Shown piece after piece: positions 34,866 through 45,980 of a stretch of 64,000 nucleotides of DNA; the first letter of the stretch is position 1; each line of letters begins with the position of its first letter. The DNA comes from Biomphalaria glabrata (Eukaryota; Mollusca; Gastropoda; Planorbidae): assembly GCF_947242115.1 (NCBI RefSeq), contig NC_074720.1, positions 14,287,145-14,351,144 of the forward strand, written 5' to 3'. Below the pieces are notes generated by a model. That model saw only the letters and a list, made by a program, of their open reading frames with translations. It did not search any database and was not told the DNA's origin. Position numbers and translations under genes: made by a program.

Positions 34866-35304
34866 GGCACATCGGCACAATTTAGGCCATGTCGTGCCTG
34901 CAGTCCCTTAAGGATCCCTCTCTCTCTAAACAACAAGGGCCAGATTCTATACAGTCATATCATTAAAATCAAGGTCTATTCACAGTTAAAATAGTAAAGG
35001 TAGTAAAAATTTAAATATTTGGTAAAAATCTAATGTAAATAGTGCATGTTCACAAATTCATAAAACAGATCTTCGTAGATAGCCCCACTTCCCGGATAAA
35101 GCCCAGTACCTTCCCAGGGTCGACATTATCAAATAGTGTATTTAAATTAGTGGCTCTAAAATATTTCGCCCTGACATCCTGGTATCTGGGGCAATCAACG
35201 AGGATATGTTCCACGGTGAGGCGAGAGTCACAGTATTCACAAAGTGGGGGCTCCTCTCTCTTCAGTACAAAAGAGTGCGTGATGTAGGTATTTAATTCAG
35301 ACAA
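34866..35304 (-). mobile_element. LINE 3' end with C-terminal zinc-knuckle coding region
   Basis: On the minus strand 35050-35304 reads FVLKREEPPLCEYCDSRL then TVEHILVDCPRYQDVR. This is the CxxC...TVEHILxDCPRY signature at the C-terminus of Jockey/I-group LINE proteins. The frame is open to the stop. The 3' untranslated region runs to about 34866 and is followed by a T-rich stretch on the plus strand, that is, a poly-A tail. The copy is 5'-truncated. It is the best of three copies of this end in the window. Confidence 0.85.
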
Positions 35305-36855
35305 ATTTGACCCACATTATTTGATTCTGGACACCATAATTTATTTCGGACAGTCTCTATATTTAGGCATAAAAAAACTCAGATTTTAATTCTATATTAA
35401 CATTAACTAAATTTAAAGATCCCCAGGCATAGCCCCTCACATGAAATCATTATAAGATTAATATGTTTTCAAATTATGCATAAATACGAACACAAAAAAT
35501 AAAAATATGAACACACTTATTCTACCAAAATTAGGTCACTGGGATAGTGACTTCTACACAGACATTTAGACTTATTTTATGTTTGCATGATTAGATGTGT
35601 GTTGAATGTTTGTGTTTTTTGTTTATTAATTTAATGATCTTTTGTAGTATATAGTACAGGTTAGCCTTAGGATAGCCATTCTAGCCTAAATAGCTGAATC
35701 CTTTCTATATTCTCTCTCTATATTATATATATATATAAATCTAGATCTATCTAGTAGGTCTAGATTTAGGCATTTAATTTCATTCAAATGTAGTCACGAA
35801 AAGTAATACCGATTCTTTTTCTATTAGAAACTACACTATTGTTCTATAACCAGATAGATCTTGATCAATTTAAAAGCTTATTGACATTGTGTTGAAAACT
35901 TGACAACCAGAAGTATTTTCTTTTTATAAACTTTACTCTATTTAAAGAAAATTAGAAACATTTTAGTTTTTCGTAATTTACTAAAATAAAATATTTTTAA
36001 ATTTTAATTTCATTTTGATTTGCCACTTAGATCTAGATTATTCTAGATCTATAAATTAAAATTCCTCCTTTGAAAGTATTGAAACTGTACAATTTGATAT
36101 ATATACTTTTGTATATTTACTAGATCTATATACTATATCTATATAATATTATTAATATAAATATATATATAGATCTAGATCTATTATATTCACAATAGTT
36201 TTTGAAATCACATTAAAAGAAAATTTGCTTCACTTTTTTTTTATATTTCTCTATTAATAAAGTCCATAGGCATAGGGCATGATAGGGCAGGGTGTCATGA
36301 TGCTTCGAACAAACTTAAGTTAAAATCACAATAACTTTTGAACCAATAATGATTGAATAAATACTGCTAGCATCATAAAAATTTGGTGGTGTTCAGTTGT
36401 TGGAAAGCAATTTTCATCATCTTTCTGACTTTCATTTATGATTTTAGACTCTATTACACTCACAATATTATTGTTGTGACAATAATTAGTTACTATTTAG
36501 GCAATTACACATTTGATTTGATCATGATCATCTGTTTGTTGGTATAGTGTATAGTCTAGTCTAGTACGTATAGGATAGGATCAATTTAAATTTTTTGGTG
36601 CAACTAGACTCTACCTAATCTAAAATCTATATAGATCTAGATCTAGATTAGAGATTGTTATAGATTATACCTAGATCTACTCCAGATTAGATCTAAATTA
36701 TAAATATCTTGTCACTTGGTCACCGGCTTGTTTGGAACCAGAACACTCTGTCTAGATCTAGATCTAGATTCTATATATAGAATTATAGATTCATAACAAA
36801 GAGGACTGTACTCTTATAATTCCATTGTACATACATACAATATAACCACTAGATA
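35305..36855. other. AT-rich DNA with dense AGATCT/CTAG palindromes
   Basis: No gene. Between 35730-36185 and 36560-36790 there are many CTAGATCTAGA-type self-complementary strings, interleaved with ATATAT tracts. Confidence 0.55.
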
Positions 36856-37110
36856 CTTTTTAGCGGCCCCGAAAGGGGAAAAGCGCTATTAGTTTTGTGT
36901 GGAATTTCTGTCAGTCCGTCCCCGTTTACATCTCCTGAACTAGAAAAGATAATGAAAATCATGATATTTTAGACCTTTCAACGGCTCTTTTTTTCTTTTC
37001 TGAAAGTAAAAAATTTAATTTTTAAAATCAACTATGCAAGCAGTTTTTTCATAAAATTACACCATTTTTATAACAATTCACTAATAATAGTAATAAACAC
37101 TGGAGGCTTT
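36856..37110. repeat. Hairpin-ended repeat, second copy
   Basis: TTTTTAGCGGCCCCGAAAGG followed by GGAAAAGCGCTATTAG, then GTCAGTCCGTCC and CTGAACTAGAAAAGATAATG, matches the copy at 18.99 kb in order and orientation. The hairpin stem is kept, with one base lost in one arm (AGCGGC versus GCGCT). Confidence 0.6.
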
Positions 37111-37670
37111 TTAATAAGGGTACACCAATGCATTTATATCCATAACAAATTTATGCAAACGGTTTTAGATTTTTTATGAAATTTTTTTTTTTTTTTTAGA
37201 AATGTATTGCTAAGTTATGTAAGTTCTGTTATACTATATAACTACTACATTTACAAAAAAAAAAAAAAAAATGGTTACTATTTTTTTTCAAGAAGAAAAA
37301 ATCTATTTAATATGCATATAAGTGGAAAATAATTTTAAACAACAATTAATAAGTAGTTTTTCATATTATCGCGCGAATTGCGCCCATAATGTACTATAAA
37401 CTAATGAATTTTAATTATTTTTTTTTATGAGTCTTTCAATAAGAGATTGGCCCTATACAAAAGAATTAGATCAATAATATAATCATTATATGAATTCAGT
37501 TATGCCAGGTTCACATCTAACTTCACCTTCACTTTCACCTATGCCTTGGTCTGCTGGACCGTTGGCGGGGCACCACACAAGATTAGTCGACCTTCTTTTT
37601 CCATTCTTCTCTGTCATTTGCCTTTTGATAGAATTTAATTCTTTCTGAAACTATTGAAACCTGCCTTTTT
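37111..37670. other. No gene recognised
   Basis: AT-rich with long T and A runs at about 37180-37270. Nothing else seen. Confidence 0.4.
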
Positions 37671-37900
37671 ACCTGCCTGGTCTTGCGGTTTGCGCGCTGG
37701 ACTGTCGTTCGTATTTATCGACGGTCGAGGGTTCAAACCCTGCCCGTTCCCATCCCCCGTCGTCCTGCGGAAGGTTAAATTTGGACTAGGAAGTAAACTA
37801 TCTTCAACTCTGAAGGAACATCCGAAACATGTAAAACATTTTTGAGTTTGTGTTCAAACACAAACTGTCTTTGTAAACTTGTTTTTCTTTTTTTGTGTAT
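37671..37900 (+). mobile_element. SINE family B
   Basis: Head CTGCCTGGTCTTGCGGTTTG and B box GGGTTCAAACCCTGCCCG, then GTCGTCCTGCGGAAGGTT, GAAGGAACATCCGAAACATG and GTTTGTGTTCAAACACAAAC. It lacks the internal GATCCGACAGGG segment of the 21.9-kb copy. Confidence 0.85.
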
Positions 37901-39118
37901 TTGTTTTGTTTTAACTTCACTTGGAATGGCCTGCATTATAACGCCCCCCCCCCAAACACACACATACTTTTCATAAATATACCTCACGGGCCACATACAC
38001 ACACAGTGGAGAAAACAAAAAATAAGAAATAACAGTGTTTATATATGTAGTAAAAATGACATAGGACTTCATCAGTGTTTCTCAAATGCGTCTTTTTCTT
38101 TTCATAAATAGTGTTTAGTATATAATTTTAAAGTGTCTTGTATAACCGAAAAAGTTTTTCCTGGAGACAGTATTAGAGAGCCATCAGGTTCCCTCCCCTA
38201 TAATTAGCTCCGCCGAGCGTTTTACTCCGTTCTGAGCCTCATAAATTCTTTCTCTTGCGTCTTCAGTGCATTTTTTTCTTCTCGTGGTAAGAATAGCTCA
38301 TGTCAATGTTACAAAAATGTCAAAAAAAAAAAAGAAAACGGTAGACATTTTCAAAGGTCCTTAGGTGATACGATTTAACTTACAATATTTTAACTTTATG
38401 AATAGTGATAATAATGTCATTTTACAGGGTTAATATCCGAAAGTTGATTGATTAGTACAATGAAATTTTGTTTGTACTTTAACCATTGTAAAATCATTTG
38501 AACCACTTCGCCACTCCCCAATGGTCATGACGTCGCACTCCCCCCCCCACACACACACACTGCTTGATAAAAGCTGTAGTAGATCATGCAAGTTTATAAT
38601 GAGCCTGTAGCGCTGTCCTAAGATCATCCTCATGTTTAGCAAGACGTCTTGAAGTGGGCCTGTTCTGTTCACGCAAACACTACGTCAATAGTACGAGCAT
38701 AGTCTATGAGTATGATGGTACGTTAGTAGGGAGAAATGAGTCCGTTCTGCTGTTAAAAGGAAGTAGGCTATATAGAGAAATTAAAATGTTTTCTTTAAAA
38801 TAATCTTTTGAATTAACCTTGTTGCTAAGGTAGAGAAAGGCTCTACTTATAAGATGAAACATCAGTAATTTAATTTACTAAAATTTAGGTAAAATTTGTT
38901 TTTTTATATAATTAATGCTTAAATTATAAAATAAGAACAATGCCAATACAACCGATTTTTTTTTTTTTAAAGAAAGACCATCTTTTCACCCCCCTTGTAA
39001 ACACGTAACGATTTGGACAGTCTAGCTTACTAATTAGTAGGTAGATGCACATATGCATGTTTTGGATATATAACTTAAGATTTTTTTATGTTATGGTAAG
39101 ATTTTATATTTTTTTCAC
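37901..39118. other. No gene recognised
   Basis: Mixed AT-rich sequence with two C-run plus CA-repeat spots (37946-37968 and 38539-38559). No coding region recognised. Confidence 0.4.
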
Positions 39119-39183
39119 ACTAGGGTGTCAGACTCAAATAGGTGTCACTCTGTACAGACGGCACTCCCTAGTGACGCCACTGA
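39119..39183. mobile_element. Second isolated right end of the hAT-like family
   Basis: ACTAGGGTGTCAGAC, GGTGTCACTCTGTACAGACG and GCACTCCCTAGTGACGCCACTG align with the right end at 23.7 kb. It ends in CACTG, the inverse of the CAGTGGCGTC left end. Confidence 0.55.
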
Positions 39184-39884
39184 GTAGAATAATTATTGAC
39201 ACCCTCTTGTACCAGAATGCCTGCAGCGTAGAAGACATCATAAGACAAAGCTGGAGGACTCTTCCTTCTGAGTGACCGCCGCCAGAAAACGATACAACGT
39301 GACAGCAGCTTCTCATATAGGTAGGTAGACAAGACGATAGGGATACTCAATCATTCAGACATAAGCAATTAATGATGAACATTTGCTTTACACATTTATC
39401 CATTTATTGCAGCCCATTATTTTATTAGACAGATATTCTTGTAAATTGTATTAATTAAATTATTTTTAATATTCAATTAAAATTTACCAGTCTGTTCTTA
39501 TTGTTAGTTGAGGTATGCCTGTTATATATTATTACATATGTGAGAGGGAGAAGCAAATTAAACTTTCCCTAGAGTTTCATCAAATAAGCCAATAATAATA
39601 ATTAAACAAAAAAAAACTCATCTCACTGTAAATAATTAATAAGGTCTCCATTCTGACACTTATCTTCTGACAGTATAAAGCAATAAGAAGTGGACGCTGG
39701 AACATTAGAACTTTGAGAAATGTTGACCCAGAATCAATGTCCTGAACATACATATGTTGCTCTGTGGCCTAGTAATGACATGGAAAACAATTTAAATTTA
39801 TTTGCTCTTATTCAAGGCACAAAATCAATCCCAACTTTTAGATTGAAAACAGATATGTTTGTTGTAATTCAAAGATTGATAATA
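39184..39884. other. No gene recognised
   Basis: AT-rich unique sequence. A short decayed run near 39200-39280 has a GC content above its surroundings, but no similarity was recognised. Confidence 0.35.
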
Positions 39885-39892
39885 CTATATTG

Positions 39893-40400
39893 CAGTGATG
39901 CCCAAAATACGGCCAGCGGGCCGAAGGTGGTTCCATCCGGGCCGCCGAAAAGTCGGCAGAAAATCCGCTACTCCCCCCCCCCCCCCCCCTAAAGAAACGG
40001 CGAAAAATGTCTCTTTACCTACGCATATAAATGGCATTATAAAACAATTTGACGTCATTCGAATAAAAAGATTGTTAAACTACGTCTAGAGATTGGAAGA
40101 TTAATGTTAATATTTACCAAAAAAAAAGAGACAAGAAAATGAGTCGTTGGTAAAGCTAGCTATGCTGTTGCTCATATTTTTAGTAGAGAAATGAAGCCGT
40201 TTTCTGACGCATGAAAAAAAAAAAAGATAATAATATCCCATTAATGAATGTAAGTACTAGATCCACGGGTTTCTAATCAAATAGTTTCAGGTCATTTTCA
40301 TTTCGTTTTTTTGTACCTTTCCTAATTCCTTTATGTGGCCAGCGACACCAGTTTCGGAAATTAAAATGACCCTCAGGTCGATTTATGTTGAGCATCACTG
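39893..40400. mobile_element. Short non-autonomous hAT element, 508 bp, perfect 8-bp duplication
   Basis: The ends CAGTGATGCCCAAAATACGG and (inverse of the right end) CAGTGATGCTCAACATAAAT share their first 14 or so bases with one difference. They are flanked by CTATATTG at 39885-39892 and 40401-40408, a perfect 8-bp duplication. GGCC-rich subterminal blocks follow both ends (GCGGGCCGAAGGTGG; inverse of CTCAGGTCG). The interior has a C-run and no coding region. Confidence 0.85.
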
Positions 40401-40826
40401 CTATATTGGTACGGTATCTAGTGTAACTAGTGGCATATATTCCCAGTGACATTGCAAAGGAAGATGACTTTATTAACCTACAGGCCAGTTTTGGAAATTA
40501 ATGCTTCACTAGGTTATACAATAAAACATATTTCTATGCAAATATAATATGAAAATATTTTTCAATATCATCAATGCAGTGCAATGCAACTTTGTTAACA
40601 TTAATATATAAATTGGTAGTCTTGTCTAAAGACAAAACTATGAAAATGTTGAGTTTATTATACTACAATTAATGGATTTTTTTTTCTAAAAATGTTGAGT
40701 TCTGTTTAATGTTGTTGCTTTTTTTACCTGGAATTTTATTTTGGATAATTAATTCAAGATGTTTTAAGACTATATAATTTTCAAATAGTCTCAAGCAATT
40801 TTTGTTAGATTCCAATGCAAAATAGA

Positions 40827-40882
40827 AAAGATGTATATAGAACAGATGTATATAGAAAAGATGTATATAGAAAAGATGTGTA
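40827..40882. repeat. Short tandem repeat, 16-bp unit, about four copies
   Basis: The unit AGATGTATATAGAAA(A) repeats at a 16-bp spacing, with small differences at the edges. Confidence 0.8.
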
Positions 40883-40979
40883 TATGCTTTTAAGTGATTG
40901 AATGATGTTGATGTAAACAACCAATTCAAATTAAGTGAGACTAAAACTAGGGATTTAAACACACATGACACTTGGTGTC

Positions 40980-41345
40980 AAACATTTTAATTATGTACAA
41001 ATAGTGTCTTTTGAAAACATTACAATTCTAAATTATAACATTACAACAATTCTAAATTATATCAACATAATTTTACAAGAATACTAAATACTAAAAATAT
41101 TATATAACAAAAATACAAAAGAATAACAATATAATATTATAAGACAACTAATCTATAACAATATTAAATTTAAACAAATGTTAAATTATATCAACATTAT
41201 ATACAAGAATACTAAAGTATAGCAGATAACTATTGCAAGAAAACTAAACTACAACTATATTTAATTAGAAAACTACTAAATTACAGCAATATAAATTAAA
41301 ACAATGCTAAATTACAGTAATATTATATTACAATTCACAAGTTTA
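40980..41345. repeat. Degenerate AT-rich repeats
   Basis: Motifs of the kind ACAACATTCTAAATTATA and ACAAGAATACTAAA recur irregularly across the stretch. The period varies (about 20-45 bp), so this is a worn simple-sequence region and not a clean array. Confidence 0.45.
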
Positions 41346-42390
41346 TGCTTATTAATGTAAAATGGTTGTTTGTGCCACTAAGAATTAAAATTCCAAATCT
41401 GGTTCTACAATAGTATTAGAGCACACAATCCAGATATTTAGATTTCTATAGGATTTTTATCATTTCCTTAACTCGTCAAAAATAAACCAAATAAAATGTT
41501 GCAATTAGAAGCTATGGGATAGTAGTATTTGTTGTAAATAAACTGTTACAATCTAAAAAGCCCTAATATGTTTTTCTTTAAATGTTGTACAGCAAGTTAT
41601 ATTTCTTAATCAACAAGACAACATTATTCCTCTGGTAATAAAATGAATACACCTATGCAATAAACCTTTTCATAAGCAACAGCAATTACTTGTTCAACAA
41701 CTGAACAGAATGTTTTGTCGTGTCCCTTGGGGAGATACTGTTATTAAAATTTCTATTAATTTTCTATGCATTCTTCAACAAGATTTTATAATATTGATGA
41801 CATTATTAAAAAGCTAACATCAAAGGCAAAACAGAAGGGGGAAAAAATGGTGATTCAAGATTTTTACTTTTGTGTATGCTGAATTATGTTTGTTCAAGTT
41901 TTAATTATTCACAAGAAGAAAATCTACTAAAACCATTACAACCACAATGATGAGTGCATCACACTTTCAAAAAATGACACACACAAAATAATTCCAAGTT
42001 TAGATATTAGAACTAAATGATGAGGAAAAAAAAAAAAGGGGTCAGAAACAACCAGATCAAACTCATAGTGGTTTGACATTTGATGCAACAAAAACAAGCT
42101 GGCTCAAATTTTTGGTGAACAATTGAAAGTGTTTGTCCTTCCACAGGAGCATAAGTTATGTCACATGAAAAAAAGTATTTCCAAAATTACTTGAACATAT
42201 TAGGCTTTAGAAATACATCAAATAAAGCATTTCATATATAGAATGCCTTCAATGCTTGATAAAAGGATAATGTTTCAAAATATTAGTGTAATGCTTCCTT
42301 TGACAAAACAATCAACAATCGTCTACCTGCACTTGAATTTCCTTTATTTTAAACTTACATCACAGTTCTGTCTTAAGCCTACTAAATCAA
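41346..42390. other. No gene recognised
   Basis: AT-rich sequence left of the Gypsy relic. The left part of that element could extend in here unrecognised. Confidence 0.4.
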
Positions 42391-42868
42391 AAGCGTGTGT
42401 ATCCCCCAATTCTCATTAAGGAGGAATAAGGAGGAAGAAAGACTATTAACAGTCTTTGAGGCAGGAGGGAAACTTTATCAGTTTCGCATGATACCATTTG
42501 GTATCACGAATGGGGTGGCATGTTTTAAGCAAACTATTGATCAAATTATTGAAGACAAGCAACAGGAAAAAACATTGTTTATGTGGACAATGTGACTATC
42601 TTTGGACATGATGCCTCATCACTTGATAAAAGCCTGCTGCTCAGCAGTATGGAATTAAATTTAATGAAGTGAGATTGGCACCCAGCATGTCCGACTGTTG
42701 GGATACAAAATTTCAAAAGGTCAGCTGATCCAGAAAGTCAGAGAAAGGTTCAGAGCCCTGTGGGAATTACATGTACTGTTAATCTTACGGGAACAGAATA
42801 TGGAAACAAATAGTTGGCCTACTGACTGATTATTCGCAATGAATCCCCAAAGTTTCAAACAAAATAAG

Positions 42869-43010
42869 TGTCATGAATTAGTGTTTGTTTACATTTGTTA
42901 GCCTGTGTACTGACCATATTTTGTGTTGTGATCTCTACTATGTGTGTAGTTGTTTGTCATTCAGTGAAACAAAGCTTTGAATGTAACATGGATTGTTATT
43001 AGGTACAACA
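42869..43010 (+). repeat. 5' LTR of the nested element
   Basis: About 142 bp, starting TGTCATGAATTAGTG and ending GGTACAACA. It matches the 3' LTR well from AGTGTTTGTTTACATTTGTT to the end. Confidence 0.8.
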
Positions 43011-44620
43011 ATTTATTTCACTGCATCTGTCTAAACATGGATAGACTGCTTCGGCCAGATAGGTTTGATTTGGAACCTACCGCACCTCAAGCACAAGAAA
43101 AGTGGCTGCACTGGTACGAAACTTTTAAAAACTTTTTTGTCTGTAGTTACAATAGAAAATGTAGATAACAAGAAACTACTAATTAACTACATTTCGCCAT
43201 TGGTGTACCAGATGATTAGCAACAAGGAAACATATGAAGAGGCAATTTAGTCACTAAACATCTATGTGCAGTCAAAGAATGAGGTATTCGCGTAGGTATT
43301 GATGCCTTTCTCCAAAAACGTTGCAGTCTATACAAGGATTGCAATTTCAAAGCCTTGACAGCTAAGCAACATCATGACGAATCCATATGTGATGCATTCA
43401 TCACAGGAATAGCCTCCAACAGTATTAGAAAATGCCTCCTAGAGAAAACAGATTTTAAGTTGAAGGATGCATTTGAGGAAGCCAGAGTACTTGAACATGC
43501 CTACATTCGTTGTTGTACGAGTCACAGCCAGAAGCCACTTGTGGGCTACTACAAATGCTGTAAGAGAACACTCTGCTGATCCTGTCGCTCCCCAGTAGCC
43601 TGATCTACGAGCCTCGATCAATTCGACTCAAACAAATAAGAGGTAAACGGTATATCTAGCAAGTGCTACTTCTGCGGCAGAGGAAGACATCCTCGTATTG
43701 AGTGCCCCGCTCAAGAAGCAAACATGTTATCTGTGTGGCAAGAAGGGACATTTTCAGAAATCCTGCAAATCAAGAAAATATACAGCTTTTGCCCTCACTA
43801 CGTTGCACTCTTTAGGACTAGGAAAATCAACCTCCTTGATTCTTCTCAATGTGGTGCAATTTAAAGCCTTGATAGACACTGGAAGCTGTGAGAGTTATGT
43901 ATCAGCAGGAGTTGCCAGGAGTCACAAGTGGCCGATAAAAACCTCCATGGACAGAATATTTATGGCTTCTACTCACCTACCTCGAGTTACTGAAGGCCAT
44001 ATCTTTGCTACCATTCAACTCAAAAGATGAAACATATGAAAATATTTAACTATCACTTTTAGATGGATTGTGTTCAGATGTAATTCTAGGCTTGGATTTC
44101 ATAAACCTACATGAGAATCTACAGATTCCTTTTAGTGGAAAAAGACCACCTCTGTGTGTAAGTACCCTTAGACCAGCTAAAGTAGAGGCGCCTTGTCTTT
44201 TTGGTAACTTATCACACAGACACTCACTACAGGACTCTGATTAATGCTGAGATTCAGAGACTACTAAAAGAAGAAGAGATACAACCTTCAAAATCCCCCT
44301 GGCTGGCACAGGTTCTAATAACAGCCAATGAGAGGCACAAAAGACGTATGGTTATTGACTATAATCAGACGATCAACAGATTTACGCTGCTAGACACCTA
44401 TCCCATGCCAAGAATGGATGAATTAGCAGAGAAGATAGCACAATTTTCTGTCTTCAGCACTCTGGACCTCAAGAATGCATATCATCAGATCCCGATTAAA
44501 GAAGAAGAAAGGCCATTTACAGCTTTCGAGGCTAGGGGTAGACTTTACTTATTTATTTTATTTTGCTTTGACTATCTGTGGTTGTGTTATATGTGTACAA
44601 TTTAAACGTGGGGTGAATGT

Positions 44621-44771
44621 TGTGAATTCGCTTATTTGATTGTCACCCCTTAGTGTTTGTTTACATTTGTTAGACCATATTTCGTGTTGTGATCTCTACT
44701 ATGTGTGTAGTTGTTTGTCATTCAGTGAAACAAAGCTTTGAATGTAACATGGTTTGTTATTTAGTACAACA
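44621..44771 (+). repeat. 3' LTR of the nested element
   Basis: About 151 bp, starting TGTGAATTCGCTTATTTG and ending AGTACAACA. It differs from the 5' LTR mainly near the left end, plus a handful of substitutions, which suggests moderate age. Confidence 0.8.
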
Positions 44772-45980
44772 ATAAGCCTTTTAGGAATAAACAATTTCCA
44801 GTCCCTGATGAGGTTAAACAAACATTTCAAGATCTAAAAGACGAACTCGAGAAAGCTGCTGTTTACACTATAGATTAAAGTCACCTTCTTACAGTAGAAA
44901 CGGACATCTTTGAAATAGCTATATAGGCTTTTCTCAACCAAGATAGCCGATCTGTGGCCTTCTTTTCTATGATACTATGGCAAAGCGAGAGAAGATACTC
45001 ATCGGTGGAGAAAGAAGTTTATGCAAAAGAGGAATCTTTTTGAGGAAGAGGAAACATTCCATGATCGGTAGACCATTCTTTTGTCAATGAACAGCGATCC
45101 ATTTCCTTTATGTATGATAGACAAAGGAAAGATTAAGAATGAAAAGATTGAAAGGTGGAGATTAGAGTTATCTTGCTTTCATTATTACGTTGTGTACCAA
45201 CCAGGTACAAAGAACTCTGCTGCTGATACTTTTAAAAGAAATCACTACTTATCAGCCGTCATGCAATGGCTTAACGTTACTGCACAATAGTTTGAGTCAC
45301 CTTGGTGTAACTCGGAAGTTACATTTTGTGAGAGCAAAGTATTTAATTTGTTCCTGCAATGACATTAAAACAGACATTGACCAGTGCCCAATTCTTCAGG
45401 CAATCAATGGGAGAGTTAATTAAAACAACACAACCATTTCAAAGAATAAACATGGACTTTAAGGGGCTTCTTTCTTCTAATTCATGAAATAGATTTCTTC
45501 TATGATCAACAAATTCTTTAGGCTCCCTTTCACTTTAACCTGTCCAGATATTTCATCCACTACAGTTATCAAGTACCTCAATGAGTCATTTGCTATATGG
45601 ATAAGGGCACTTCTATTTCCAAAGAAGAATAGAAGTATCAAAAATAAAAAAGAGTGGCTATGAGCAGAACCACCCCTTACAGGGGTGATGAGAAAATAGA
45701 AAGATTAAATGGCACATTTTTGGAAAGCTATAACATTAGCCTTATATTCTCAGGACTTGAATACATCTAAGTGAGAATTTATATTACACAATCCATGGCA
45801 CTCAAATCAGTCATATCTGTGCACAGCAACAAACAAAACTCCACAAAACAAACTTTGTGAATTTTATCCTAGAAGTAGTTCTGGTACTTCTCAATAAACA
45901 TGGTTAGCCAACTTGATTCTGTTAAAGGTTAAGCTTATAAATAACAAGTTTTATGAGATCATTTCTAAAATAGTTGATAG

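Larger units (their letters stand above)
42869..44771 (+). mobile_element. Nested, shortened Gypsy-type LTR element with 5-bp duplication
   Basis: Direct repeats at 42869-43010 and 44621-44771 are its LTRs (TGT...ACAACA). The flanks are a perfect ATAAG duplication at 42864-42868 and 44772-44776. The interior carries a gag region (from about 43035), a CCHC zinc knuckle (CYLCGKKGHFQKSC, about 43720), an aspartic-protease region (LIDTGSCESYV, about 43870) and the start of reverse transcriptase (about 44200-44550). The rest of pol is absent, so this is a shortened copy. It is broken, with several breaks. It is younger than the outer element it sits in. Confidence 0.85.
42395..45890 (+). mobile_element. 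Broken Ty3/Gypsy-type LTR element relic (outer copy)
   Basis: The plus strand shows reverse-transcriptase similarity at 42.4-42.8 kb (GGKLYQFRMIPFGITNG). It then shows RNase H-type similarity at 44.8-45.25 kb (LTVETDIFEIAI, VAFFSM, PGTKNSAADTF) and integrase similarity at 45.4-45.89 kb. No LTRs were found at the outer ends. A second LTR element is inserted into it between the reverse-transcriptase and RNase H parts. The copy is broken many times (roughly ten or more breaks) and must be old. Its right end lies about 90 bp from the last codon of the 22-finger gene. Confidence 0.8.
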
